Source of the DNA: Clostridium rhizosphaerae
GTDB taxonomy: Bacteria; Bacillota; Clostridia; Clostridiales; Clostridiaceae
Assembly (NCBI RefSeq): GCF_016765585.1
Contig: NZ_JAESWC010000014.1
Span: 310,001 to 374,000 of the forward strand
Length of the DNA stretch: 64,000 nt
Reading direction: 5' to 3'
Below, in pieces: positions 52,345-60,755 of the stretch. The stretch's first letter is position 1, and every line of letters starts with the position of its first letter. The notes beneath the pieces are model-generated. The model ran no database searches, had not been told where the DNA came from, and saw only the letters and a program-made list of their open reading frames with translations. The position numbers and the translations under genes were made by a program.

Positions 52345-52701
52345 TAATTAACCCACCTTATATACAACCTTAACCTATGTACAATGAAATATAGCTCTCA
52401 CATTAATGTATTAGAACTATTGCATTGTATATTAAAATTAAGGTATTAATAACAATTACTTTATAATTTAGTTATTCTTTTAAATGAGAAATGAGAAATC
52501 AATAAACAAAATGTCTCACTTTTTATGTTACACTGTTTATATTTATAGTCAATATATTTCTACAAAAAATATACAATATTTTTAACATTTTGTCGTTTTT
52601 GGTCGATAAAATTTAATATTTTATACATATATTAAAAAGTTTTAGCTATATTACACCAACTTTTCGGCAAAATTCTAATACTTTTTTAATATAATAATCT
52701 T
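52345..52701. other. Intergenic region with an empty palindromic element
   Basis: No gene seen. 52380-52429 matches the outer parts of the element at 44984-45076 (TACAATG...ACATTAATGT...CATTGTA) but lacks its inner 14-bp-arm hairpin. The rest is AT-rich, with GAGAAATGAGAAAT near 52487. It likely carries the cheX promoter. Confidence 0.55.
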
Positions 52702-53415
52702 TTATATATTTAAATTTATACCATTTATCTTAAGCCATTCTTCAGCTTCTTTATAATTAGGAAGTATACTTTTAACTAAATTCCAAAAGTTACTTGAATG
52801 ATTCATATGCACTAAGTGACATAATTCGTGTACTACAAGATAATCTACTATATTTTCAGGCGCCATAATAACTCTAAAATTAAAATTTATGTTTCCTTTT
52901 GATGAGCAGCTCCCCCACTTTGTTTTTTGATCTTTTATTACTATTCTTTTGGGATAAACCTTAAGTTTTTCGGCATAAGATTTAACTTTTTCTGTAAATA
53001 TTTTTTCAGCTCTATTTCTATACCAGCTTACAAGAGCTGCCTTTATATAATCTTCCTTATTTTCCTTTATTGATTTTGGAACATATATCTTGAAATTTTT
53101 ACTATCAAATATTATTTCTATATTAGAATTAAAGGTATCAAATAAACTCAAATTATATTTTTCACCTAAAAATTTCAACTTTCTCTCATCTAAAAAAGTA
53201 TTTTCCTTTAAAGGCTCTCTTAAACTAAACTCTTCAAGCTTTAATAAAATCCAATTAGACTTTTTTTCTATTACTTCATTTATTTTTTCATCACTTATAT
53301 GCAAAGGAGCACTTATTACTACCTCTCCTTTATTTGTTATCTTTATAGAAATAGTTTTACGATTTTTTCTTTGTAAAGTATAAGTTATTTTTTTATCTTT
53401 TATTGTTATCTGCAT
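52702..53415 (-). CDS. YgjP-like zinc metallopeptidase (DUF45)
   Basis: 237 residues from the ATG at 53415 (MQITIKDKKITYT), preceded by TGGAG; the frame open to 53478 runs into an inverted-repeat element. The zincin motif is LVVHELCHLVHMNHSSNFW (about 190-208), an HExxH with the third His, and QKTKWGSCSSKGNINFNFR is the conserved partner segment. This SprT/YgjP family is widespread, and its substrates are unknown. It seems to be a single-gene unit. Confidence 0.88.
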   Translation of the reverse strand: MQITIKDKKITYTLQRKNRKTISIKITNKGEVVISAPLHISDEKINEVIEKKSNWILLKLEEFSLREPLKENTFLDERKLKFLGEKYNLSLFDTFNSNIEIIFDSKNFKIYVPKSIKENKEDYIKAALVSWYRNRAEKIFTEKVKSYAEKLKVYPKRIVIKDQKTKWGSCSSKGNINFNFRVIMAPENIVDYLVVHELCHLVHMNHSSNFWNLVKSILPNYKEAEEWLKINGINLNI

Positions 53416-53457
53416 TTTTTCTACTCCATTTAATAAAATTGCGAAATAAATTGCCGC

Positions 53458-53763
53458 AGGCTGAGGTGTAAAGACCATAGAGCCTAGTGTAGAAAATAAT
53501 ATTTTACTTTATGATGACTTTGCGTATGTTCTAGGGCTTGTAATACTGAAAAGCTAAGAGCCTCTATAAATTCGCTTTGACTTCTTGTTTCTTTAATAGC
53601 CGTAGGCTTCAAAATACTTTTAGTAAACTTAAAATACTTTTAGCTTGCTCAGAGGAGAGGCTCTAAGCTTTTCGGCCTTACTTCGCCAAGAACATGGGCA
53701 AAGTCATTAATTAAATTAAAATATTATTTTCTACACCTGCTCTCGGTCTTTACACCCAGCCTA
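53458..53763. repeat. Large imperfect inverted repeat B
   Basis: About 300 bp. Outer arms AGGCTGAGGTGTAAAGACC (53458-53476) and GGTCTTTACACCCAGCCT (53746-53763), then GTGTAGAAAATAATATTTTA (53487-53506) and TAAAATATTATTTTCTACAC (53718-53737), then AAAAGCTAAGAGCCTCT and AGAGGCTCTAAGCTTTT. It shares sequence with repeat C 300 bp away. No coding capacity. It may form a long hairpin in RNA or be a MITE-like element. Confidence 0.8.
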
Positions 53764-54031
53764 TGTATTTTTTATACGCAATTATAATATCTATACGACT
53801 TACGCAATGATTGGTCTTATAATTAAAACTTTTTAATATTTTGCGATGTTTAATAATAGTGTTGATATAAGCAATTCTACTGCAAACCTGCATGGCTCAA
53901 GTAAATATTTAAATATTTAAATATTTAAATAGGTTTATATATAAATATACAAATGATAAAAAGGCCATTATTTGCTTTTAACAAAGCCTAATATTTAACC
54001 TGATTAACTAGAGAATAACAAAAGTATTATA
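53764..54031. other. Spacer between inverted repeats B and C
   Basis: AT-rich and without a gene. The octamer-like AATATTTA is repeated three times in a row near 53905-53931. Nothing else is recognised. Confidence 0.4.
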
Positions 54032-54332
54032 GGCTTGCTTCAAAGTATGTAGGGCAGTGTAGAAAATAATATATAAGATTGATTGAGTACTTTGCCAATG
54101 TTCTTGGTGAAGTGAAGTCATAAAACTTAGAGCCTCTCTTCTGAGCTAACAAAAGTAAAATATGATATTAACATTTATAATAGAAGCTTCGCTTTAAAGA
54201 TAGCAAAAGTTAAAGCGAATTTCTAGAGGCTCTTGGTTTTATGGCTTCACGAACCTTAGAACATCCGCAAAGTACTCACCAAGATTATATATTATTTTCC
54301 ACGCAAAGCACTGCGGACTTTAAAGCGAAGCC
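54032..54332. repeat. Large imperfect inverted repeat C
   Basis: About 300 bp. Outer arms GGCTTGCTTCAAAGT (54032-54046) and ACTTTAAAGCGAAGCC (54317-54332), then GTGTAGAAAATAATATATAA and TTATATATTATTTTCCACGC, then GAGTACTTTGC and GCAAAGTACTC. Inner segments TTAGAGCCTCTC and GCCAATGTTCTTGGTGAAG also occur in repeat B, so the two belong to one family. No coding capacity. Confidence 0.8.
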
Positions 54333-54379
54333 TGCGATAACTTTAGTTGCCAGTTTATTTTTAATATTATTTTATCATT

Positions 54380-54423
54380 ATAAAAGCCTCAATTGAACTA
54401 TTTCTCAGTCCAATTGAGGCTTT
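54380..54423 (-). terminator. Terminator of the PucR-type regulator gene
   Basis: Arms AAAAGCCTCAATTG and CAATTGAGGCTTTT with a 15-nt loop, overlapping the end of the gene. Confidence 0.8.
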
Positions 54424-55957
54424 TATATCCTAAAAATTCTAAGAGCTTATAAGTATAGCTTATATTAAATATTTCCTCGCTGTCTTTTAATTCTAATCCT
54501 ATAATTTCTTTTATCTTTGCTATTCTGTAATTTAGAGTGTTTCTATGAATAAAAAGCCTTTCTGAAGTAAGGTTTGTATTTTGATTATTTATAAGAAAGG
54601 TTTTTAGTGTTTCAAAATAATCTGTAGAATTACTTTTATCAAATTCTATAAGTTTTAAAACTGCTGGATGGCAGTATTTTTTTATATCACCTGAAATATT
54701 ACCTAAAAGTGCATAGAACTTATAGTCATCATATTTAATAAAATTATTAGTTCTATTTAGAGATTTTGAAATATCTAAAGCTTTTTTTGAATCCAAGTAG
54801 TTATTATTTAATTCAATTAGTCTTGAGAATTTACTGCTTATTGCTGCCTTTAAATTATTATCCTGTAAAAAACCTTCTATTTTAGTTATAAAATCTTTAT
54901 CATTTATTTTATTATCTTTCATATCTACTAATATAACTATATCTTCTTTATAAAATACTGACTTAGAAGCTATTAAAAGCTTCTCTATATTCTCTTTAAG
55001 ATTTCTTCCTTGAGTACTTTTTGCACTGTATTCAGATAAACTTATAGTCAATACAAAAAGATTGACCCCAAAAGAAAACTCGGCATTTTTCATTCTTTCT
55101 CTTGCTATTTCCTCTGAATCAATTTTACCTTCTAAGAGATCATAAATTAGATTTTCATATTTTAAGCCTTTGATATTTCCATACAAAGAATTATTTTTTA
55201 ATTCCTCTGTAATAGCACTATTTAATACCTTAAAAAGTTCTAGATGATCTTCGGTAATTGTATCCCCGCATTCTAAAAGCAGCAGATATCCAATAAACTT
55301 TGAATTCAGCATAACCTTGCTTACAACTCTTTTTATAGGACTTGCATCACAGGTAACTATAAAAGGCTCGTTGTTTGAAGGAGAGTTCCTTACTGATTTT
55401 AGCTTTTGAACCTCAGCTATAAACTCATAACTGCAGTAGCCTGTTTGAATATTTTTACTCCAAATCTCATCGCTTATATGTTTATTATTAGAATAAGAAA
55501 TGATAGAAAAATTAGCATCTATTAAAATAACAGGGTTATTTAGTGTCTCTGCTCCTATTTTTAGAAGGTACTTAAGTCCCTTTCCTTGAGCCAGTGACTT
55601 TAAAAGCGTAGATGCAGGATTTGAAACTTTCATGTCTTTAACAAACATATCCTTTATTAGATTAAAAGCGGTATATAAATCTTCTTCATCCTTTACTTCT
55701 GCAATATTTGTAAAGCTTCCATCAACATTTTCATTACTGTCATTATAAATTATAAAATTTCCTAAATTCTTATTGCTTTTAATATTTTCAAGTTGTGAGG
55801 CTTTTCCAACATAAAGAATGTCTTTTTGCTCTAGGTTTGAAGTTTTAGTAATAAATCTTATATCCTTTAAGCTGCAGCTTTTAATATCATTTAATAAATC
55901 TATGGCAGGAAGCTGCTTTTTTATTTTGTTATAAATTTCACTAAATTCTATGGACAT
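54398..55957 (-). CDS. PucR/CdaR-type transcriptional regulator
   Basis: 519 residues. The C-terminal helix-turn-helix, TNLTSERLFIHRNTLNYRIAKIKEIIG (about 470-497), is typical of PucR/CdaR regulators. The N-terminal part is a PucR-type domain and the middle (about 120-260) resembles a GAF-like sensory domain. Family members usually activate catabolic genes in response to a metabolite. It is divergent from the flavin oxidoreductase and short-chain dehydrogenase genes, with 151 bp between, and is the likely regulator of that pair. Confidence 0.88.
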   Translation of the reverse strand: MSIEFSEIYNKIKKQLPAIDLLNDIKSCSLKDIRFITKTSNLEQKDILYVGKASQLENIKSNKNLGNFIIYNDSNENVDGSFTNIAEVKDEEDLYTAFNLIKDMFVKDMKVSNPASTLLKSLAQGKGLKYLLKIGAETLNNPVILIDANFSIISYSNNKHISDEIWSKNIQTGYCSYEFIAEVQKLKSVRNSPSNNEPFIVTCDASPIKRVVSKVMLNSKFIGYLLLLECGDTITEDHLELFKVLNSAITEELKNNSLYGNIKGLKYENLIYDLLEGKIDSEEIARERMKNAEFSFGVNLFVLTISLSEYSAKSTQGRNLKENIEKLLIASKSVFYKEDIVILVDMKDNKINDKDFITKIEGFLQDNNLKAAISSKFSRLIELNNNYLDSKKALDISKSLNRTNNFIKYDDYKFYALLGNISGDIKKYCHPAVLKLIEFDKSNSTDYFETLKTFLINNQNTNLTSERLFIHRNTLNYRIAKIKEIIGLELKDSEEIFNISYTYKLLEFLGYKSLNWTEK

Positions 55958-56108
55958 TCTATCACCTCACAGCTTAATTATATGTCATCATGCACAATTA
56001 CAGCAAGATTTTTTGTGGTTTATTAACAATGTATTCATAGTCCTGGTATGTTAAATTATAAACATACTTTAAGGTTTTCATTAAATTTAGGATTAGGGGA
56101 GGATTTAT

Positions 56109-58049
56109 ATGAAGTACAAAAATCTTTTTTCAAAAGGTAAGATTGGCAATCTGGAACTTAAGAACAGAATTGTTATGCCTGCAATGGGAACTTCACTGGC
56201 AAGTTCAACAGGAGAAGCTACTCAAGAGCTTATAAGATATTATGAAGAAAGAGCTAAAGGCGGCTGCGGGCTTATAATAACTGAAATAACAAGAATCGAT
56301 AGCGAAACCGGTGTTGGAACACCAAACCAGCTAAGCGCTATGACTTTAAACCATATCCCTCAACTAGAGAGATTGGCAAGAACAGTTCATAAGCATGATA
56401 CAAAAATATTTGTACAGCTTCACCACCCGGGAAGAGAAAGCCATGGAAGAGTAATAAACGGAAGACAGATAGTAGCGCCAAGTCCAATACCTTGCAAGGT
56501 TTGTCAGGAAATGCCTAGGGAACTTACAACTGCTGAAGTTGAAGATTTAGTTAAAAAGTTTGTAACAGGAGCTAAAATTGCTCAGACTGCCGGAATAGAC
56601 GGGGTAGAGCTTCACGGTGCTCACGGTTATCTAATTGGTCAATTCATAAGCCCATATACAAACAAGAGAACTGACAAATACGGCGGAAGCTTTATGAACA
56701 GAATGAGATTCATAACAGAGATTATCATGGGAATAAGAAATATCTGCGGCCCTAACTTCCCGATAAGCGTAAGAATCAGCGGAGATGAGTTTGTTGAAGG
56801 CGGTCTTAATCTTGAAGGAGCTGTTAAGGCAGCACTTTATCTTGAAAGCATAGGAGTTAACGCAATAAATGTAAGCAGCGGTCTTTATGAATCGGGCTAT
56901 ACTATTATAGAGCCAATTGCCTTTGATCAAGGCTGGAAGAGACACTTGGCTCAAGCTGTTAAAAATGCTGTTAAGATTCCTGTTATAGCAACAGATGTTA
57001 TCAGAAAGCCTGACTTTGCTGAAAGTCTAATAGCAGAAGGCAATGTTGACTTTGTGGCACTTGGAAGAGCACAGCTTGCTGATCCTGAATGGGGAATCAA
57101 GGCTATGGAAGGAAGAGATGAAGATATTCGTCCATGTATTTCTTGTCTTCACTGCATAGAAGAATTAGAAGGCTGCAAGACAATCAAATGTGCGGTTAAT
57201 GCAAGAATGGGAAGAGAACTTGAATTTGATGGCATGGATAAAAATGGAGAAGGCAGAACAGTTGCTGTAATAGGTGCAGGCCCTTCAGGTATGGAATCCG
57301 CTAGAGTTTTAGCTACTAAAGGATTTAAAGTTGTTCTTTTTGAAAAAGAAAGTGAGCTTGGTGGAATGCTTGCATTAGGAAACAAACCTCCAAAGAAGGA
57401 TAAGCTTACTTGGCTTGTAGAATACTATGATATTCAGTTTAAGAAGCTTGGCGTAGAAGTAAGACTTAACACAGAAGCTACTTTAGAAGCTATAAAAGCA
57501 TTAAATCCTTATGCTGTATTTGTTGGTGCCGGTTCAAATCCTGTAGTTCCTCCTGTAGAAGGAATAGATAGAGAAAATGTATATAATGTTTCAGATATAT
57601 TAAGCGGTAAGATTAAAGTCGAAAATGAAAAAGTAGTTATACTTGGAGCAGGTATGACAGGATTAGAAACTGCTGAATACCTTGCTGTAAGAAACAACAA
57701 AGTAACAGTTGCAGATATGCTTCCTACAATAGGAGCAGGAATCTACCCTGCTAATCTTGCAACTGTTATGAAAAACTTCCAAACGCACGGAGTAAATATG
57801 CTTCCAGGACATAGATTATCTAAAATCAGCGAAGGTTTCATAGAACTTGTAAACACTAAAACTAATGAAACAATAAAGGTAGAAGCTGATAAAGTTGTTC
57901 TTTCACTTGGAATAAGATCAAACAAAGCTCTTGTATCAGTTCTTGAAGAACATTTTGATAAAGTTAGAGTAATTGGTGATGCTGACAAACCAGGAAGAAT
58001 TGCAGAAGCTGTAAGAGCTGGTTTTGAAAAAGCTTATGTTTTAGAATAG
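56109..58049 (+). CDS. BaiCD/2,4-dienoyl-CoA reductase-like NADH:flavin oxidoreductase
   Basis: 646 residues. An FMN-binding old-yellow-enzyme barrel (about 1-335; GVELHGAHGYLIGQFISPYTNKRTD is the signature), then a 4Fe-4S site with Cys343, Cys346, Cys349 and Cys361. An FAD fold follows (VAVIGAGPSGMESARVL, about 383) and an NAD fold (KVVILGAGMTGLETAEYL, about 510). This is the layout of 2,4-dienoyl-CoA reductase and of the bile-acid enzymes BaiCD and BaiH, which reduce C=C bonds of enones with NADH. The next gene is a short-chain dehydrogenase. The substrate could be a fatty enoyl compound, a steroid or another enone; sequence alone does not decide. Confidence 0.9.
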   Translation: MKYKNLFSKGKIGNLELKNRIVMPAMGTSLASSTGEATQELIRYYEERAKGGCGLIITEITRIDSETGVGTPNQLSAMTLNHIPQLERLARTVHKHDTKIFVQLHHPGRESHGRVINGRQIVAPSPIPCKVCQEMPRELTTAEVEDLVKKFVTGAKIAQTAGIDGVELHGAHGYLIGQFISPYTNKRTDKYGGSFMNRMRFITEIIMGIRNICGPNFPISVRISGDEFVEGGLNLEGAVKAALYLESIGVNAINVSSGLYESGYTIIEPIAFDQGWKRHLAQAVKNAVKIPVIATDVIRKPDFAESLIAEGNVDFVALGRAQLADPEWGIKAMEGRDEDIRPCISCLHCIEELEGCKTIKCAVNARMGRELEFDGMDKNGEGRTVAVIGAGPSGMESARVLATKGFKVVLFEKESELGGMLALGNKPPKKDKLTWLVEYYDIQFKKLGVEVRLNTEATLEAIKALNPYAVFVGAGSNPVVPPVEGIDRENVYNVSDILSGKIKVENEKVVILGAGMTGLETAEYLAVRNNKVTVADMLPTIGAGIYPANLATVMKNFQTHGVNMLPGHRLSKISEGFIELVNTKTNETIKVEADKVVLSLGIRSNKALVSVLEEHFDKVRVIGDADKPGRIAEAVRAGFEKAYVLE

Positions 58050-58061
58050 GGGGATATTATA

Positions 58062-58916
58062 ATGAGGGAATTTAAAAACAAAGTTGCGGTAATAACAGGA
58101 GCAGGAAACGGATTTGGAGCAGAATTTGCAAAAGAAGCTGCCAGAAAAGGCATGAAGCTTGTACTAGGAGATATAGATGCTGATTTAAAGAGAACTGCTG
58201 ACACAGTTAAAGAAATGGGCGCAGAAGTTGAAACCTTAGTAATGGACGTTACTAAATATGAAGATGTAGAAAATCTATCAAAGCTTACTATTGATAAATT
58301 TGGCTCAGTGGACCTTCTTATAAATAATGCGGGAGTTGTTGTTTCAGGTCCTGCCTGGGAGGTTCCTCTTAGAGATTGGGATTGGATATTTGGTACTAAT
58401 GTATATGGATTAATTCACGGTGTAAAAGCTTTTGTTCCAATAATGCTAAAGCAGGATACTCCATGCCATATAGTTAATGTAGCATCCGTAGCTGGACTTT
58501 TAACTACACCAAGCATGGCAGCGTATCATACAACAAAGCATGCTGCAGTTGCCTTCACTGAATCAGTTAACTACAGCCTTCAAGCTATGAACTCAAAAAT
58601 AAAGATGTCTGTTTTCTGTCCGGGTTTTGTACAAACAGATCTTGATAACTGCGACAGACATCGTCCTGAAAGATTTGCTATAGACCCTAAGGATCCTTAC
58701 TATGAAAGTGAATCTTATAAGGCTGGTTTAGAAAGAGCTCACTTTGTTATAAAAACAGGTATGCCTATACATTCAATAGCTATGAGTGTATTTACTGCAA
58801 TAGAAGAAGAGCAGTTCTATATACTTACTCATCCTCAGTATCTTCCTGTTATAGGACTTAGAGTTAAGAATATATTAGACGGCAAGAATCCTGATTATAG
58901 TATATTTAATAAATAA
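58062..58916 (+). CDS. Short-chain dehydrogenase/reductase
   Basis: 284 residues with the classical SDR fold: cofactor loop GAGNGFGAEFAK (about 12-23), an Asp after strand 2 (GDID, suggesting NAD preference), NNAGV (about 88), catalytic Ser in NVASVAG and YxxxK as YHTTK (about 159-163). A longer C-terminal part extends the substrate pocket. It lies 12 bp after the BaiCD-like gene, so the two probably act in sequence, one on a carbonyl or hydroxyl and one on a double bond. Confidence 0.9.
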   Translation: MREFKNKVAVITGAGNGFGAEFAKEAARKGMKLVLGDIDADLKRTADTVKEMGAEVETLVMDVTKYEDVENLSKLTIDKFGSVDLLINNAGVVVSGPAWEVPLRDWDWIFGTNVYGLIHGVKAFVPIMLKQDTPCHIVNVASVAGLLTTPSMAAYHTTKHAAVAFTESVNYSLQAMNSKIKMSVFCPGFVQTDLDNCDRHRPERFAIDPKDPYYESESYKAGLERAHFVIKTGMPIHSIAMSVFTAIEEEQFYILTHPQYLPVIGLRVKNILDGKNPDYSIFNK

Positions 58917-58921
58917 TAAAC

Positions 58922-59173
58922 AAGGGGCTGTCCTCAAAATAACTAAACATAGCGTGTTATTTGAATACGTAGAAACATTTGAGCAAGCAGCAATAAGACT
59001 TTAATTAAAAAATTTATAAAGCCGTTAAGAATCTTATACTGTCCGAGCGAAGTGAGTTTATAAGATTTAGGATTTATAAATTTTTTAATTATTAGTCTTA
59101 TCTGCGAAGCGAACGTTTCCTAGAATTCAAATACCACGCGATAGATTTAAGTCATTTTGGGGACAGCCCCCTT
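58922..59173. repeat. Large imperfect inverted repeat D
   Basis: About 250 bp. Outer arms GGGGCTGTCCTCAAAAT (58924-58940) and ATTTTGGGGACAGCCCC (59154-59170), with further pairing such as TTATTTGAAT/ATTCAAATA and AATAAGACTTTAATTAAAAA/TTTTTTAATTATTAGTCTTA. It follows the SDR gene directly and probably also ends its transcription. It differs in sequence from repeats A-C but has the same architecture. Confidence 0.78.
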
Positions 59174-59226
59174 AATTTTATTATATAGCTTTGTTAAAGA
59201 ATAGTGTTGATATTATAACCATATTA

Positions 59227-59253
59227 AAAGAAGTCCAGTTAATGGACTTCTTT
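59227..59253 (-). terminator. Terminator of the acetyltransferase gene
   Basis: Arms AAAGAAGTCCA and TGGACTTCTTT with a short loop, T-rich on the minus strand. Confidence 0.75.
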
Positions 59254-59293
59254 AGTTCGTCATAGAAGAGGATTACGAACTAAAACTCTATCC

Positions 59294-59731
59294 TTACAGA
59301 TTTTTCTTGAAACAAATTATTCTATTTGCTTCCTCGAAACCAATTAATAAATGAAATTTTAAACTTTCCGTATTATTTAACTCACAATCACTTGCAAATT
59401 CACTACATCCCTTACCTTTTGCCCATTCTTCACATTGAATAAGAAGGTTTTTCGCAACACCTCTCTTACGATACTCAACTTTTACGAAGATACCTTCCAA
59501 ATAGCCAACGGGACTGCTTTCCGTTCCCTCAACGTAATCGTTTCTTAAACTACACTGTGCGAAACCAACTGGTAAAGTTCCATTAAAATAAATAAAAATT
59601 GCTCCATTTTCAGAAGTAATGTAATTTGTCATTTCTTTTTCTAAATCACTAATCTCATTGTCTGGCCATAGTAACATAGCCAATTCTGCAACTGTTTTGC
59701 TGTTATCAATACCTGCTTGTTTTATCATCAT
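59294..59731 (-). CDS. AAC(6')-like aminoglycoside N-acetyltransferase
   Basis: 145 residues of the GNAT fold. The segments PVGFAQCSLRNDYVEGT, GYLEGIFVKVEYRKRGVAKNLL (acetyl-CoA loop R/Q-x-x-G-x-A) and GCSEFASDCELNNTESLKFH are very close to the pattern of AAC(6')-I enzymes, which acetylate the 6'-amine of aminoglycosides. Whether it confers resistance depends on expression and true specificity. No mobile element is adjacent, so it may be a native chromosomal gene. GGGAGG precedes an ATGATG start. Confidence 0.85.
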   Translation of the reverse strand: MMIKQAGIDNSKTVAELAMLLWPDNEISDLEKEMTNYITSENGAIFIYFNGTLPVGFAQCSLRNDYVEGTESSPVGYLEGIFVKVEYRKRGVAKNLLIQCEEWAKGKGCSEFASDCELNNTESLKFHLLIGFEEANRIICFKKNL

Positions 59732-59830
59732 TTATAACCTCCCAATGATCCCTTGGCTTATAATTGTTTACATGGCTAAACTAATCCTAAAAATTTAATT
59801 AATGCAGCCCATAAGAAGATTGCGAAATAA

Positions 59831-60577
59831 TTATATTGTATTTTTACGAATTATTTCTATGAAAACTCTATATGCAAAAACCTTTAATTTCTTTTGTCTT
59901 TCTTTTCTTGAAGGCTGAGTTATTCTTCTATGTAACCATTCCAAATTCAACTTTTCCCAAATTCTTGGTGTACGTTTAACTTTTCCTGTAATCACATCGA
60001 GACTTCCTCCTACACCAAAAACCACCTTAGCGTTTATCTTATCTTTATGGCTATAAATCCATTTATCTGCAAGTGGGGACCCCAATGCAACAATAAGAAT
60101 ATCTGGGCTTGCGTTCTTTATATTTTCAACAATTAAACAATCTTCTTCATCTTTAAAATAGCCATGATATCTTCCAGTAATTTTAACGTTAGGATAATTT
60201 CTTGCAATATATTCAGATGCTTTCCTATTGACTTCCTCATCTGAACCTAACAAATAAAAAGACCATCCTTTTTCATTCCCAACTTTAAGTGTTTCCAAAA
60301 GTAAGTAATAACCTGTAACTCGTTCTGGTACAGGATTCCCTTTTAATCTTGAAGCAAAAACAATGCCTATACCATCAGGCGTTCTTAAGTCTGCCTCAAG
60401 TGATATTTTTTTTAATTCTGGGTCATCCTGAATTTGAACTGCAATTTCTGGATTTACAGTAATAAGATGAAACACACTATTACTACATTCCGATACCTTA
60501 GCATCTATTAGGTCTACTGTTTCCTTGAGGTTTAACTTTGAAAATTTTATACCTAAAATACTTACACAATTCTCCAT
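59831..60577 (-). CDS. tagA: WecG/TagA/CpsF family glycosyltransferase
   Basis: 248 residues. Family motifs are LRTPDGIGIVFASRLKGNPVPERVTG (about 77-102) and VALGSPLADKWIY (about 165-177). TagA transfers N-acetylmannosamine from UDP-ManNAc to GlcNAc-lipid in cell-wall polymer synthesis, at the inner membrane face. No other wall-polymer genes are close. GAAGGAG precedes the ATG. Confidence 0.9.
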   Translation of the reverse strand: MENCVSILGIKFSKLNLKETVDLIDAKVSECSNSVFHLITVNPEIAVQIQDDPELKKISLEADLRTPDGIGIVFASRLKGNPVPERVTGYYLLLETLKVGNEKGWSFYLLGSDEEVNRKASEYIARNYPNVKITGRYHGYFKDEEDCLIVENIKNASPDILIVALGSPLADKWIYSHKDKINAKVVFGVGGSLDVITGKVKRTPRIWEKLNLEWLHRRITQPSRKERQKKLKVFAYRVFIEIIRKNTI

Positions 60578-60755
60578 GTAATTTTCTCCTTCATGAAATC
60601 AAGTTAATAATTGCTAAGAGCTAAATAGAGTAAACTAATTCGTATTGGATTACAACTGCGAACTAATTCAATTATATATTATATGGATAATTCTGTATAT
60701 AAATAGGGTGTTCCGTTTTCAACATGATTCTTTAACATAGCCTATTATATTAATA

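Noticed and set aside
53458-54332. CRISPR array
   Set aside because: The repeats are two long self-complementary units, not short repeats with equal spacers, and no cas gene is present.
57149-57988. Three open frames opposite the BaiCD-like gene
   Set aside because: Low-complexity Ser/Thr/Pro translations, antisense to an enzyme with intact cofactor motifs.
54398-58916. A full bile-acid 7-dehydroxylation operon
   Set aside because: Only a BaiCD/BaiH-like and an SDR gene are present; no CoA ligase, transferase, dehydratase or transporter of the bai set is seen.
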